NCBI GenBank assembly: GCA_016209705.1
Contig: JACQVR010000096.1
Coordinates: 1-46,434 of the forward strand
DNA length: 46,434 nt
Direction of reading: 5' to 3'
Source: Planctomycetota bacterium
GTDB lineage: Bacteria > Planctomycetota > MHYJ01 > JACPRB01
Positions 24,050 to 32,625 of the stretch are shown here, in pieces. Both the position numbers and the translations under genes were made by a program. A model generated the notes under the pieces. It saw nothing but the letters and a program-made list of their open reading frames with translations. It searched no databases and was not told the DNA's origin. Within the stretch, counting starts at the first letter, position 1. The number at the start of each line of letters is the position of its first letter.

Positions 24050-25732
24050 CTACTCGCACAACTTCAACGTCAGTAACCCCATCGCCGTGCCGTAGACGCG
24101 GCCCAGCTCGTGCGAGTCGACCCAGCAGCCGTCGATCTCGGCGATCGCCAGCACGATCTCCTTCTGCCGGGCCAGCGCCTCCGCCGCGCCCGCCGATCGA
24201 GCCGCTACCGCGCGGCCGTGCTGATCGTACCAGAAGAAAAATCCGCCGTTGCCGTACCGGTCCGCGTGGTCGTCGTATTTTCGAATTTTCTCCAGCAGGT
24301 CGTGGTGCTTGAACGACACCTCAAGCGCCGCCTTCACGGAATCGGCGTCCGAAAGGCCGGCGGTCAGCAACGCGGCCTCGCACAGCGGCATCCGGCCCGC
24401 CGCGTTCTGGACCGAGCCGCCGCGGCCGGGATAGCCGTAGGAATAGACGCCTCGGGCGGTCCGGCAGGACTTCAACGCTTCACCCCCCCGCGCGATCATG
24501 TCCTCGGGAACTTCCGCGCCCGCTTTCCGGGCCTCGTCGAGCGCGAGCAGGACCGACGCCGTGGTGAACGGAGCGGGATACTCGTGATACCAGGCGCCTT
24601 TTTTTATCTGGAGCTTCCCCAGCAGCGCCACGAGGCGCTCCATCATCTCCTTGTCCTTCGTCGCGGCGAAGTACAGCAGCCGGTAGGCGTGCGCCCACAC
24701 GATCTCGTCGCGATCCTTCACGGCGATGTTGGATTCGTCGCGCATATATTTCTCGGCGCGTTCGATCGTGGTTTGGATTTGCTTCGGATCGCCCCATTCC
24801 CTCAGGGCCACCGCGGCGAGCGCCGTGACCGCCATGTACACGTTGGGAAGCGAGTCTTCGCCGCCGAAGTTGTAATGAGAGTCGTCCCAGCGCCCGCTTC
24901 CCCTCTGGGTTTGGATCAGATAACGGACCGCGCGCTTCACGAGCGCGCTCTTGCAGGCGACGGTCGTGTTGCTCGGCAACTCCTCGGCCAGCGCTTCCGG
25001 AGGGAGCGATTCATAGATTTCGAATCCGCGGACGAACGGTCCGTCGCGATCGAGTTCCGCGGCCGCTTTCCAGGCCCAGCGCCCTTCCTGGATCTTGCGC
25101 CACTCCGCCCGTCCTGCCTCGTCCCGCCCGACCAGGTGAAGCGCCACCCCGTGAAAGTACCGCGCTTCGTCGCCCTCGAGCTTCTCGAAAAGCGCCGGAT
25201 CGGGTTTCCCGTCCGCGATCGCCTGCCGGGCGGGATCCAGGGGGACTTTCTTGTCGTCGACCTGCTGGCCGGCCTTCCGTAGAACCCCGTTCAAGAGATG
25301 CGCGAACCATTCCTCGGAAAACGTGGTGATGCGATCCGTCTTGTGGAGGACTTTCAGGTCGGCATCCAGGAACACGAGGCCGGGCTCGATGAACTTGAAG
25401 GGCGCAACGCCGAACTCCTTTCGATGGGCCCCCTTTCCCGCCAGGCGCAGCGGCACGAAGCGGCTGGAGAGCAGGTCCACGACGCGCGGCATCATGAAAG
25501 GCCCCGACAGCATGTACTTTTGAATGACCAACTTTCGGTCCATCTTCGTCCCCGCGACGGTGGTCACCCACCACGCGATCGGCTTGCCGCTCTCCTTCGA
25601 GAGCGCCTGGGCCTCCTCCAGCGACGTGACCCAGGGGATCTCGGTGCCGCACTGCTCCGCCAACCCTTGGAGCTTGCGATCCGGCGCGCGCGCTTGCGTC
25701 GCGAACAGCATGAGGAGCAGGCAGCATTTCAT
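24050..25732 (-). CDS. secreted protein with thioredoxin-like and alpha/alpha-toroid (prenyltransferase repeat) domains
   Basis: 560 residues. A short signal peptide (CCLLLMLFATQARA) is followed by a thioredoxin-fold-like region (about 35-150: ALSKESGKPIAWWVTT, SSRFVPLRL, PGLVFLDADLKVL) that lacks a CxxC pair. From about residue 265 the C-terminal half shows terpenoid-cyclase-like toroid repeats (AVRYLIQTQRGSGRWDD, YNFGGEDSLPNVYMAVTAL, GCWVDSHELGRVYGTAM). Such proteins are frequent in Planctomycetes and are not real cyclases; function is unknown. GGAGGA precedes the ATG by about 9 nt and a TATAAT sits at 25764-25759. The product at 40393-42237 is a distant relative. Confidence 0.75.
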   Translation of the reverse strand: MKCCLLLMLFATQARAPDRKLQGLAEQCGTEIPWVTSLEEAQALSKESGKPIAWWVTTVAGTKMDRKLVIQKYMLSGPFMMPRVVDLLSSRFVPLRLAGKGAHRKEFGVAPFKFIEPGLVFLDADLKVLHKTDRITTFSEEWFAHLLNGVLRKAGQQVDDKKVPLDPARQAIADGKPDPALFEKLEGDEARYFHGVALHLVGRDEAGRAEWRKIQEGRWAWKAAAELDRDGPFVRGFEIYESLPPEALAEELPSNTTVACKSALVKRAVRYLIQTQRGSGRWDDSHYNFGGEDSLPNVYMAVTALAAVALREWGDPKQIQTTIERAEKYMRDESNIAVKDRDEIVWAHAYRLLYFAATKDKEMMERLVALLGKLQIKKGAWYHEYPAPFTTASVLLALDEARKAGAEVPEDMIARGGEALKSCRTARGVYSYGYPGRGGSVQNAAGRMPLCEAALLTAGLSDADSVKAALEVSFKHHDLLEKIRKYDDHADRYGNGGFFFWYDQHGRAVAARSAGAAEALARQKEIVLAIAEIDGCWVDSHELGRVYGTAMGLLTLKLCE

Positions 25733-25758
25733 GGAGATCGTTCCTCCGTTCGCCGCAG

Positions 25759-25779
25759 ATTATACGGGCGTCGCGCCCG
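25759..25779 (-). promoter_or_regulatory. -10 box with adjoining GC palindrome
   Basis: TATAAT (minus strand 25764-25759) lies 26 nt upstream of the toroid protein ATG. Immediately upstream, in the spacer, is a perfect palindrome CGGGCG-TCG-CGCCCG (25765-25779), positioned where a repressor would block RNA polymerase. No clear -35 is visible. Confidence 0.4.
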
Positions 25780-25856
25780 TCGCGAGCGACAAAAGGGGGT
25801 CATCCGGCGAATGCGTTCTTTTTGCGGTGGATCCCGGCACCCTGGGTCCCCCGGAA

Positions 25857-26080
25857 ACCACCAAGACTCCAAGACACCAAGAGGAAGGGCCGGCGAATCC
25901 CTGTCTCTGGGCCGTCGCCCGACCGCAAGGAAACTTTTCTTGCGTTTCTCTGCACTGCTAACGTGCAAAATCTTCGCGTGACGCAAAGATTTTCATGCGA
26001 TCCGGTGAAGTTCACAGTCCATAGTCCACGGTCCAGAGTCGCCGCGAATCGAGGATCTGACTCTGGACTCTAGACTCCAG
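25857..26080. repeat. mixed repeat region: ACCAAGA octads, AAAATCTT hairpin, AGTCCA heptad hairpin
   Basis: The gap 25733-26101 holds three repeat types and no convincing gene. Octads CACCAAGA, CTCCAAGA, CACCAAGA lie at 25857-25883. An inverted pair AAAATCTT / AAGATTTT lies at 25967-25993. A heptad hairpin has left arm 26013-26040 (CAGTCCATAGTCCACGGTCC and on) and right arm 26059-26080 (GACTCTGGACTCTAGACTCC). It separates the toroid gene from the decayed PilX-like gene. Confidence 0.65.
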
Positions 26081-26101
26081 CGCGGCGGGAGACAGCTTAG
26101 G

Positions 26102-28721
26102 AAAATTCGGATTGCGGCTTCGCCGCGCTGGGGTCTCGGCGCGTTCAGCGGTGAGATTCCGACCTCATTCCAATCATTGCGGACCTGCCAGCGCGCCTCC
26201 GGCGAGACCGGAATATTTTTACGGATCTTCTCCAAAACCATGTGGACCGTCGGCCATTCGTACGGCGAGGAGGGGCAGGACGCCGACGCGTACGGCCATA
26301 TCTATCGCACCATGTCGCTCCAGGCGCCGGGACCGGACTCCACGAACGCGGCCGGAGCCCCCGACGCCGCGCTGGTCGCCGACCTCAAGGCGAATTTCAA
26401 TCCGAACGGCCATCTCAACGAAACCAATCCCGACGCAAACCTGTATCTGCGCGTCGACAAGACGGATCTGATCGTGAACTCCGTGGAGTTCACGTTCCTG
26501 CCGACGGGCGTCTTCCAGATCGAATCGCTCGGCCGCGTCTTGAAGGCGGAACCGAAGACGCCGTCGCGGACGTGAGAATTTTCGACCTCTACCGCGAAAC
26601 GTCGCAGCGTCATTTCTACGCGGGTCGTTTCGCCGAGAAGCGTTCCGGCGTCCCGACGAATTCCGGATACGCGCTGGAACTGGGTCCCGAAGTGGACAAA
26701 GCAACGCTCGTGCGCACGCGGCCGGGCGGACCGCACTGGCCGCAGGAGCCCGACGGCGCGCGGACCGGTTTCTCGGCGGAGCGCGAGAGCATGCACGCCC
26801 ATTTCCAGCGCGACTTCGACCTCCATCACAGCCGGATCGGCGACCGCGTCGACATGGGTCCGCTCATGAACCGGGCGGGCGATCCGGCCGGGCCGCTGGG
26901 TCCCGCTACCGGCTCCGACTATCGGCACCGGCTGGCGCGATCCTTCCGATTGCCCCTCGCCGCCGGATCGTCCGCTTCGCTCCCGCTTCCGCGCCTACAG
27001 GCCGCGGCGCCGAGCGATTTGCGCATCGACGGCCTGTATTCGGAACGCCACGCCGCCGTCGCGTACAAGCTGATGCAGATGCACGACGCCGGCGAAGGCG
27101 TTCCCGTGGAGCGGCGGGCGGGCGCCACGGGGGTCTGGCAACTTCGCCCGTCGTCCCTCCTGGCGTTTCGCGCGGCGACGACGGCGGACGCGGGCTGCGC
27201 TTCGCAGTCCTCCCCGATCGCCATTCCGGACATCATCGACCTGGAAAATTACTGCGTCACCTCGTGCCTCAATCACAATCTGCACCCGCACGGCCTGGAA
27301 TCCGGGAGCCAGTCGAATCCGAACGTCGCCGCGAAGGACCTCCAGCCGAACTACCTCGAGGCGCACCGCTGGATGCACGTCCAGATGAGCTGGCAAATCG
27401 TCCCGCCGTGGCGAGGGAAGTCGCCCAGCTACGATCACCGGTTGGTGATCTGGATCAACGGCCGGCCGAATACATCTCGAACGAGAATCAACTCTCTCTT
27501 TTCACTCAGCACATCTTCGGATCGCGCAACGCGGGAGCCACCTCCGAGACGCATCCGCCGCTGCCGCGGTGGGACGTCCACGCGGCGAACGATGCGCGCG
27601 GGAATCCGCTGACGGACGAACTTCTCGAGAACGTGTCGGGGGGGGATCGGAACGCGACCCCGATCCCGATCACCATCCGATTGGGCGACGTGGCGAATCC
27701 ATTGGGCATCGCGCGCGCGCCGAAGCGCGAAGGCGAGCCGGGGTTGATGGAGACGCTGGAGAACGCCGTCGAGTCGGCGGGCGACGCCGTGAGCGAGGCG
27801 GCCGAAGGGTTGCCCGTGGAGGATCTGCCGCCCCCTCTGGGGAACCGGAACGGCGACGAAGACGGATACACGAGCCCCGGCGCCGCGTTTCCGCGAAACT
27901 ACTCCGCGGACTTCACCATCGACGAGTTCTACGTCTGGCACGTGAAAGAAGGCTTCCACGAAAATGCCGGAATGATCCAGACGGAAGTGGCGCGGCTGCG
28001 GTACGAAGGCGAGACCAAACCCAACGCGCTTCGGAACTGGGAGGTGGGACGATACTACGTGCCGGCGAAGGACGCGATATTCACGTCGGGCCCGGTGTAC
28101 CTGGCGTCCGGGGTCCGCGGCCGTCTGCCGCCGCCGTCTGGTCGAGTGGCGGCTTCGGTCGCGTCGTCACCGGCGATCGCGCGATCGACGCCGTCCGTCG
28201 CCTTCGCGATGAAGCAGATGGTGAAGCTGCTCGGCGTATCGTGGACGTGCTACGCGGACGACGTCAGTCGAAAGGACGGGACTCCGCTGCTGTACGACTG
28301 GAAGGGGCCGCACGGTTCCAGCCTGATCCAGGACACCCGTTCGGAAAGGGCGCCGGTGGCCTCGTGCATGTCGTACAACGAGGACGTCCAGCGCGTGACG
28401 CCCACCTGTCTGAAGCAGGACGGCTCCCTGTGCGCGTTGGTCGTGCGCGTGCGGGATGAGAAGGGCAACGCCCTCCGTGAGTTGGCGGGTCCGGACGGGT
28501 TGGGCTTTACGGACGCGGGCTTCAGCGCGACCTTGGACCCGGTCACGGGAGCGGCGCCCATCGAATTCGATCCGCTCAGCGCCTTGGAATACGAGGTCCG
28601 CATCAACCCGCGCGGGCTCGAGCGCGACTCCATCCTGCTGGCCACGCCGGTCTTCGACGACGTCACGTTCTACTTCACCGCCGGCGAACCCGAATACCTG
28701 GGCTGGCGGACGGAGAATTAG
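26102..28721 (+). pseudogene. PilX-like pilus/secretion-associated protein, 5'-truncated and twice frameshifted
   Basis: One protein is spread over three frames: 26102-26575, then about 26548-27470, then 27464-28721. Joins are natural if single bases were lost near 26548 (AAGGCGGAACC, where GCGGGAACC would keep VLKAGTEDAVADVRIFDLYRE-type reading) and near 27465 (GGCCGGCCGAA, restoring WINGRP to AEYISNEN). VNSVEFTFLPTGVFQIESLG followed by RIFDLYRETSQRHFYAGRF resembles PilX-type proteins of Planctomycetes. The usual N-terminal pilin-like helix is missing, so it is truncated as well. Assembly error cannot be excluded for the two single-base losses, both in G/C runs. Confidence 0.6.
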
Positions 28722-28811
28722 CGGCCGCTACCCATCGATATAGCGATCCAGCGTCACCTTCTTCTCGATCCGCTTTCCATCCCGCATCAGGATGACGGTC
28801 ACCGCGGCCCC

Positions 28812-29417
28812 CTAGGATTGCTTCTGGAGAAAGCGAATCAGTTCCTCTTTGTCCCCCACCGGCATCCCGTCGATCTCGAGAATGCGGTCGCCGTCCTTCA
28901 GGCCCGCCCGCTCCGCCGGCGTACCGGGGCACGCGTGAAAGACCCCCACCCCAGGCTGAGCGTCATCCGCCCTCTTGCGCTGGATCAGTATCCCCAGGAC
29001 CGGGAACGGTTTCGCCATCGCGGATGAGCCGATCTCGCCGTCCGCCGCCATCAGCCACTTCCGCCAGGCTTTCTCGATTTCGTCGAGTGGCCGGCCCAGC
29101 AAGGCCTCGAAGGTTCGAACGCCCGAAGGATCCTCGGCGCAGTCTTTTCGATAGGCTTCGTAGAAACGAATCAACAAGCCCTCGGAATGGAGATGCGCCA
29201 GGAGCTCTCGGCCCTGCACCCGGATCGGGTCGTCGACCGCGGGCGGCTCATAATCGTCCGTCAGGAACTTCCGCAGCGGCATCGCCGTTCCAACGTAGCG
29301 AACCTTCAACTTCGCTTCGGCGAGGATGCCTTCCGCGCGCCGCCGCGCCTTTTCCATTCCGGAGGGAGCGCGATCCTGGGGAACAAGGAAGCACAGACTC
29401 AGCATCAGGGTGATCAC
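28812..29417 (-). CDS. secreted PDZ-domain protein, interrupted by in-frame TAG
   Basis: 201 residues from GTG 29417 (AAGGAG 5 nt upstream) to TAG 28812-28814. A hydrophobic start (ITLMLSLCFLVPQ) is followed by a helical region (about 25-130) and a PDZ domain with GVGVFHACPGTPAERAGLKD and GDRILEIDGMPVGDKEEL. The domain is cut after LIRFLQKQS. Reading through the TAG in frame adds GAAVTVILMRDGKRIEKKVT and nine more residues, exactly the missing PDZ strands, to a TAG at 28728. The gene overlaps the M61 stop (GTGA), so both are co-translated. Confidence 0.75.
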   Translation of the reverse strand: MITLMLSLCFLVPQDRAPSGMEKARRRAEGILAEAKLKVRYVGTAMPLRKFLTDDYEPPAVDDPIRVQGRELLAHLHSEGLLIRFYEAYRKDCAEDPSGVRTFEALLGRPLDEIEKAWRKWLMAADGEIGSSAMAKPFPVLGILIQRKRADDAQPGVGVFHACPGTPAERAGLKDGDRILEIDGMPVGDKEELIRFLQKQS

Positions 29418-31186
29418 GGGGACTCCTTTCCAAGCAACCAACGCTCGAAGGCGCGCTCCTGCGCCTCCGAGGGAGCATCGATCTTGGCCAGCTTGATCGC
29501 CGACTCCGACCGGCGTTCGAGCGTCACGAGAACATCCTTGAGCATCCCGCGCCGGAAGACCGTCAACCGGATTTTCTCGCCGTCTTTTCGGTTCGCGACC
29601 AGGTCCCCCCAGTTCCGCGCGTCCGCGCGCAGACCGTCCACGGCCAGCAGTTCGTCGCCCACGCACAGGCCGTCGCGCCACGCCGGGCCTCCCTCCAGTA
29701 CGGAGGTAACGATCCGGTGGTCCTCGAACCGCGCTCCCAGATACGGCTTCGCGATGCCCTCGTCTCTTTGAGACAGGCCGACGTGCTCCAGGCCGGCGCT
29801 CAGTTGGGGATCTTCGGTTCCGCGGATGCATCGAGCGAAGAAATCCTCCAGCGACGTCCCCGCCGCGTCTTCGCACGCCTTCTGGACCTCTTCGGGCGTC
29901 ACGCCTTTTCCATGCTTCTTGAAGGGCTCGCGATAGAGGTGTCGCAGGACGTCGTCCAAAGACCTCGAACCGCGCCGCCGAATCTCGAGGTCGAGCGCCA
30001 ATCCCCGGATCCGCCCCGTCGCGTAGTAGGATGCCGTCGAGTTCACGCTGTGAGGGCCGGGCTGATAATGATGAATCCAGGCGTTGAACGACGCCATCTC
30101 CGGACTTTCGCGCTTCCGGCCCGGCGTGGCGGCCAGATCGCTCAGCGTCCGGGCGAAGGCGTCCAGCGCGTCGCGCCCCTCGATCAATCCCGCGCGGGAC
30201 GGGATCAGGATGTCGTAATAGGAGGTGACCCCTTCCATGAGCCAGAGCAGGCGGGTGGTGTTCTCCTTTGTGTAATCGAACGGCCCCAGCTCCCGCGGGC
30301 GGATCCGCTTCACGAGCCACGTGTGAAAGAACTCGTGGGCCGCGAGATGGAGGAAGCGCCGGTAGCCTTCTTCGGTTCCAAGGCGGGCCGTCGCGACGTC
30401 GATGAGCGTGGAATTGAGGTGTTCCAAGCCGCCGCCCCCGCCGCCGGGCAGCGAGCGGATCAAAAACGTGTAATGCTCGTAGGGGACGTCGTCGAACAAA
30501 GCGACGGTCGTCTCCACGATCTTCCGGAAGTCATCGCGCAGGCGCTCCATAGAGAGAGGACACGGCCCGGCGACGGCCAGGCGAAGGGCTGTCCCACGGA
30601 CGGTGAACGACGACTCCTGCAGGTCCCCCATCAATATGGGACTGTCGACGAAGACGTCGTAATCGGCCGCCTCGAACCGGTTCTCGGCGATTCGTTTCAA
30701 GCCCGTGGCGAGCCGCCATCCCGGCGGGGGCGTCACCTGAAGCGTGCATCGATGATCCTTGAGTTCCGGAACGTAAAAGAACAGAGACGCGCCGTTCGCC
30801 GTCGCCATCTCGGAGTCAAGCCAGCTCGTCCGGACGGTCATGTCGTGCGCGAAGACGCGATACGTGAGGCGCACTTCCGAGGCGCCGCGATGGGTGACGC
30901 GCCACGTCGTCTTGTCGATCTTCTCCACCGGCAAGCCGCCCGCGTCGACGTCCTGAACGAACTGGCAGTAATCCCGCACCTTGTACGATCCGGGGGTCCA
31001 GACCGGCATGACGAAATCGACATGTCCTTCCGGCAGGCTCCGGACATGCATCGTTATGTGGAAAAGATGCGTCGTGGGCTGGGGCATGGACAGCTCGTAA
31101 TGGACGTCCGCCGGCGCCGCGTCCTGCGCCGGCCGCGCCGGCGCGCACGCCGCCAAGATCAGCCCCGCGATGGCCGCTCCCCGCAT
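29414..31186 (-). CDS. M61 glycyl-aminopeptidase family lipoprotein with PDZ domain
   Basis: 590 residues. The signal sequence AAIAGLILAAC carries a lipobox cysteine near residue 14. A beta-rich N-terminal domain includes VMPVWTPGSYKVRDYCQFV; the peptidase signature HEFFHTW (HExxHxW) lies near residue 280, followed by LWLMEGVTSYYD with the downstream Glu. A PDZ domain occupies about 490-560 (VTSVLEGGPAWRDGLCVGDE). It should act in the cell envelope, removing N-terminal Gly or Ala residues if it matches characterised members. AGGGAGG lies just before the ATG. The upstream open frame to 31294 is repeat sequence and was discarded. Confidence 0.93.
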   Translation of the reverse strand: MRGAAIAGLILAACAPARPAQDAAPADVHYELSMPQPTTHLFHITMHVRSLPEGHVDFVMPVWTPGSYKVRDYCQFVQDVDAGGLPVEKIDKTTWRVTHRGASEVRLTYRVFAHDMTVRTSWLDSEMATANGASLFFYVPELKDHRCTLQVTPPPGWRLATGLKRIAENRFEAADYDVFVDSPILMGDLQESSFTVRGTALRLAVAGPCPLSMERLRDDFRKIVETTVALFDDVPYEHYTFLIRSLPGGGGGGLEHLNSTLIDVATARLGTEEGYRRFLHLAAHEFFHTWLVKRIRPRELGPFDYTKENTTRLLWLMEGVTSYYDILIPSRAGLIEGRDALDAFARTLSDLAATPGRKRESPEMASFNAWIHHYQPGPHSVNSTASYYATGRIRGLALDLEIRRRGSRSLDDVLRHLYREPFKKHGKGVTPEEVQKACEDAAGTSLEDFFARCIRGTEDPQLSAGLEHVGLSQRDEGIAKPYLGARFEDHRIVTSVLEGGPAWRDGLCVGDELLAVDGLRADARNWGDLVANRKDGEKIRLTVFRRGMLKDVLVTLERRSESAIKLAKIDAPSEAQERAFERWLLGKESP

Positions 31187-31199
31187 GACCCCTCCCTGT

Positions 31200-31350
31200 G
31201 TTACAATTAATTTTGAGAACTTATCGTAACCGTTACAAATAATTTTGAGAATATTTCGTAACAAAGAATATTTCGTGACAGAACATATCGTCACGGCAAC
31301 GCACCAGGCGCGACGTGCCGTTACGATATATTCTCAAAATTATTTGTAAC
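31200..31350. repeat. three GTTAC 31-nt elements in the M61/his divergent region
   Basis: Units lie at 31200-31230, 31232-31262 (one base apart, core TTTTGAGAA) and, inverted, at 31320-31350 (core TTCTCAAAA). The second and third are reverse complements at 30 of 31 positions, giving a potential long hairpin around a decayed copy at about 31263-31294 (GTGAC / GTCAC ends). The first unit lies directly upstream of the M61 ribosome-binding site and the third precedes the his promoter by about 35 nt. Confidence 0.88.
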
Positions 31351-31386
31351 AGAGCGGCAGCCTCACCTAGAGTACACATCCAGGCC

Positions 31387-31415
31387 TTGACCGGGAATGC
31401 GAAACCTGATACAAA
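31387..31415 (+). promoter_or_regulatory. his operon promoter
   Basis: TTGACC (31387-31392) and TACAAA (31410-31415) are spaced by 17 nt; the -10 box is preceded by TGA, an extended -10 element. Transcription should start near 31421-31423, only about five bases before the leader peptide ATG. Confidence 0.68.
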
Positions 31416-31426
31416 TCCGCCTCATC

Positions 31427-31504
31427 ATGAACCGCACGAACCGGAGCCGGCATACGGCGCATCATCACCATCACCACGCTCATGCTCCCGGAGGGTGCGG
31501 ATAA
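31427..31504 (+). CDS. hisL: his operon leader peptide
   Basis: A 25-codon ORF, too short for routine gene calling: MNRTNRSRHTA, then six consecutive His (codons 31460-31477), then AHAPGGCG and TAA 31502-31504. Eight of 25 residues are His, against 2-3% expected. It lies between a promoter and an intrinsic terminator, directly upstream of hisC. Ribosome stalling at the His run when charged His-tRNA is scarce would switch the downstream RNA fold. There is no strong Shine-Dalgarno; the predicted mRNA start lies only a few bases upstream. Confidence 0.9.
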   Translation: MNRTNRSRHTAHHHHHHAHAPGGCG

Positions 31505-31554
31505 GACAACGTTATCCCGACCGACGAATCCAACCCTCCGGCGATCCGGAGGGT
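31441..31554 (+). promoter_or_regulatory. his attenuator: alternative RNA pairings
   Basis: Four segments can be read. Segment 1, CCGGAGC (31441-31447), pairs with segment 2, GCTCCCGG (31484-31491, one bulge). Segment 2 also contains CCGGAGGGT (31488-31496), identical to segment 4 (31546-31554); both complement segment 3, ACCCTCCGG (31533-31541). Pairing 2:3 prevents terminator 3:4. A ribosome stalled on the first His codons masks segment 1 and frees segment 2; a ribosome reaching the stop codon masks segment 2 and allows termination. Confidence 0.85.
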
Positions 31555-31559
31555 TTTTT
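31532..31559 (+). terminator. intrinsic terminator of the his attenuator
   Basis: A perfect 10-bp stem, AACCCTCCGG / CCGGAGGGTT, with a CGAT tetraloop, followed by six T (31554-31559). It ends 22 nt before the hisC ATG, so it would stop transcription before the structural genes unless the antiterminator forms. Confidence 0.93.
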
Positions 31560-31581
31560 GTTTCCCCTGAACGGAGCGCTT

Positions 31582-32625
31582 ATGAACCTGTTCCGCCGCG
31601 AGATCGAAGCCATGAGCGGCTACTCCCTGCCTCAGCCCGCGGCCGCGATCAAGGTCGATCTGAATGAGGCGCCCTGGGATTGGCCGGACGAGCTGAAGGA
31701 GGAGGCGGCGCGCCTCTTGAAGGAGGTTCCGTTTCACCGCTATCCCCAGGAAGGGGCGAAGCTTACCGAAGCGCTGGCGCGGCGATGGAATCTGCCCGAA
31801 TCCTGCGTGCTCACGGGCAACGGATCCAACGAACTTCTCCAAGCCGTTTGCCTGGCCGCGCTGGAGCCCGGGCGGAAACTGATGATGCCGGTCCCCACGT
31901 TCTCCGTCTACCGGCAGATCGCCGCCGTCTGCGGAACCCACGTGACGGAAATCCCGCTCCAAGATGGCGTGGCGTATCGGCCCGAGGAATGGATCGCGGC
32001 CATCCGCCGGGAGCGGCCGAATGTCGTTCTCATCTGCTCCCCCAACAATCCCACGGGCGCCGAATTCCCGGCGAGCGCGCTGCGCGAAGTCCTGGACGCC
32101 GCGCCCGGCCTTGTGGTCGTCGACGAAGCCTATGCCGAATTCACCGACGCCACGGCTCGGAAATGGCTGCCGGAGGCGGACCGCCTCGTGGTGCTGCGGA
32201 CGCTCTCCAAAGCCTGGGCCGCCGCGGGATTGAGACTCGGGTATCTCCTGGCCGCGCCCTCCGCAACGCCGCAGATCCGCAAGGCGCTCCTCCCCTTCCG
32301 GATGAACTCGATCACGGCCAGACTGGGACTCCTGGCGCTGCGGCACGCGCCCCTCTTCGAACAACGGATCCGGAAAATCGTGTCGGAACGAGAACGCCTT
32401 TATGCCGAGCTCGCCTCGCTGCCGGGCGTGATCGCCTATCCCTCGCACGCCAATTTCATCCTGATCCGCGTCACCGCCGGCGTCGCGGGCGCGCTCCTGG
32501 AGCGCGGCATCCTCGTCCGCGACATCTCCGATCTGCCCGGCCTGAAGGGGTGCGTGCGCATCACCGTGGGAACGCCGGAGGAAAACGACGCAGTGCTCGC
32601 CGCGCTGCGCGAGGTCGTTTCATGA
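31582..32625 (+). CDS. hisC: histidinol-phosphate aminotransferase
   Basis: 347 residues. A fold-type I PLP enzyme with VDLNEAPWDWP, TGNGSNELLQ, CSPNNPTG, VVDEAYAEF and the PLP-binding Lys in RTLSKAWAAAGLRLGY; RITVGTPEEND closes the sequence. It converts imidazole-acetol phosphate to L-histidinol phosphate using glutamate. ATG 31582 follows the attenuator terminator (GGAG about 8 nt upstream); an upstream open frame would run through the leader and is not real. Its stop overlaps the next start (ATGA). Confidence 0.95.
   Translation: MNLFRREIEAMSGYSLPQPAAAIKVDLNEAPWDWPDELKEEAARLLKEVPFHRYPQEGAKLTEALARRWNLPESCVLTGNGSNELLQAVCLAALEPGRKLMMPVPTFSVYRQIAAVCGTHVTEIPLQDGVAYRPEEWIAAIRRERPNVVLICSPNNPTGAEFPASALREVLDAAPGLVVVDEAYAEFTDATARKWLPEADRLVVLRTLSKAWAAAGLRLGYLLAAPSATPQIRKALLPFRMNSITARLGLLALRHAPLFEQRIRKIVSERERLYAELASLPGVIAYPSHANFILIRVTAGVAGALLERGILVRDISDLPGLKGCVRITVGTPEENDAVLAALREVVS

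Noticed and set aside
31187..31294. N-terminal extension of the M61 peptidase to 31294
   Set aside because: Those residues are translations of the GTTAC elements; a lipoprotein signal with a good ribosome-binding site begins at 31186.
31460..31477. CATCATCACCATCACCAC looks like an engineered His6 tag (vector contamination)
   Set aside because: It lies in a natural leader ORF between a promoter and a terminator upstream of hisC, with attenuator pairings around it; no vector sequence flanks it.
31315..31581. N-terminal extension of hisC through the leader region
   Set aside because: It would translate the leader and terminator in another frame; hisC homologues begin near MNLFRRE and a ribosome-binding site precedes ATG 31582.
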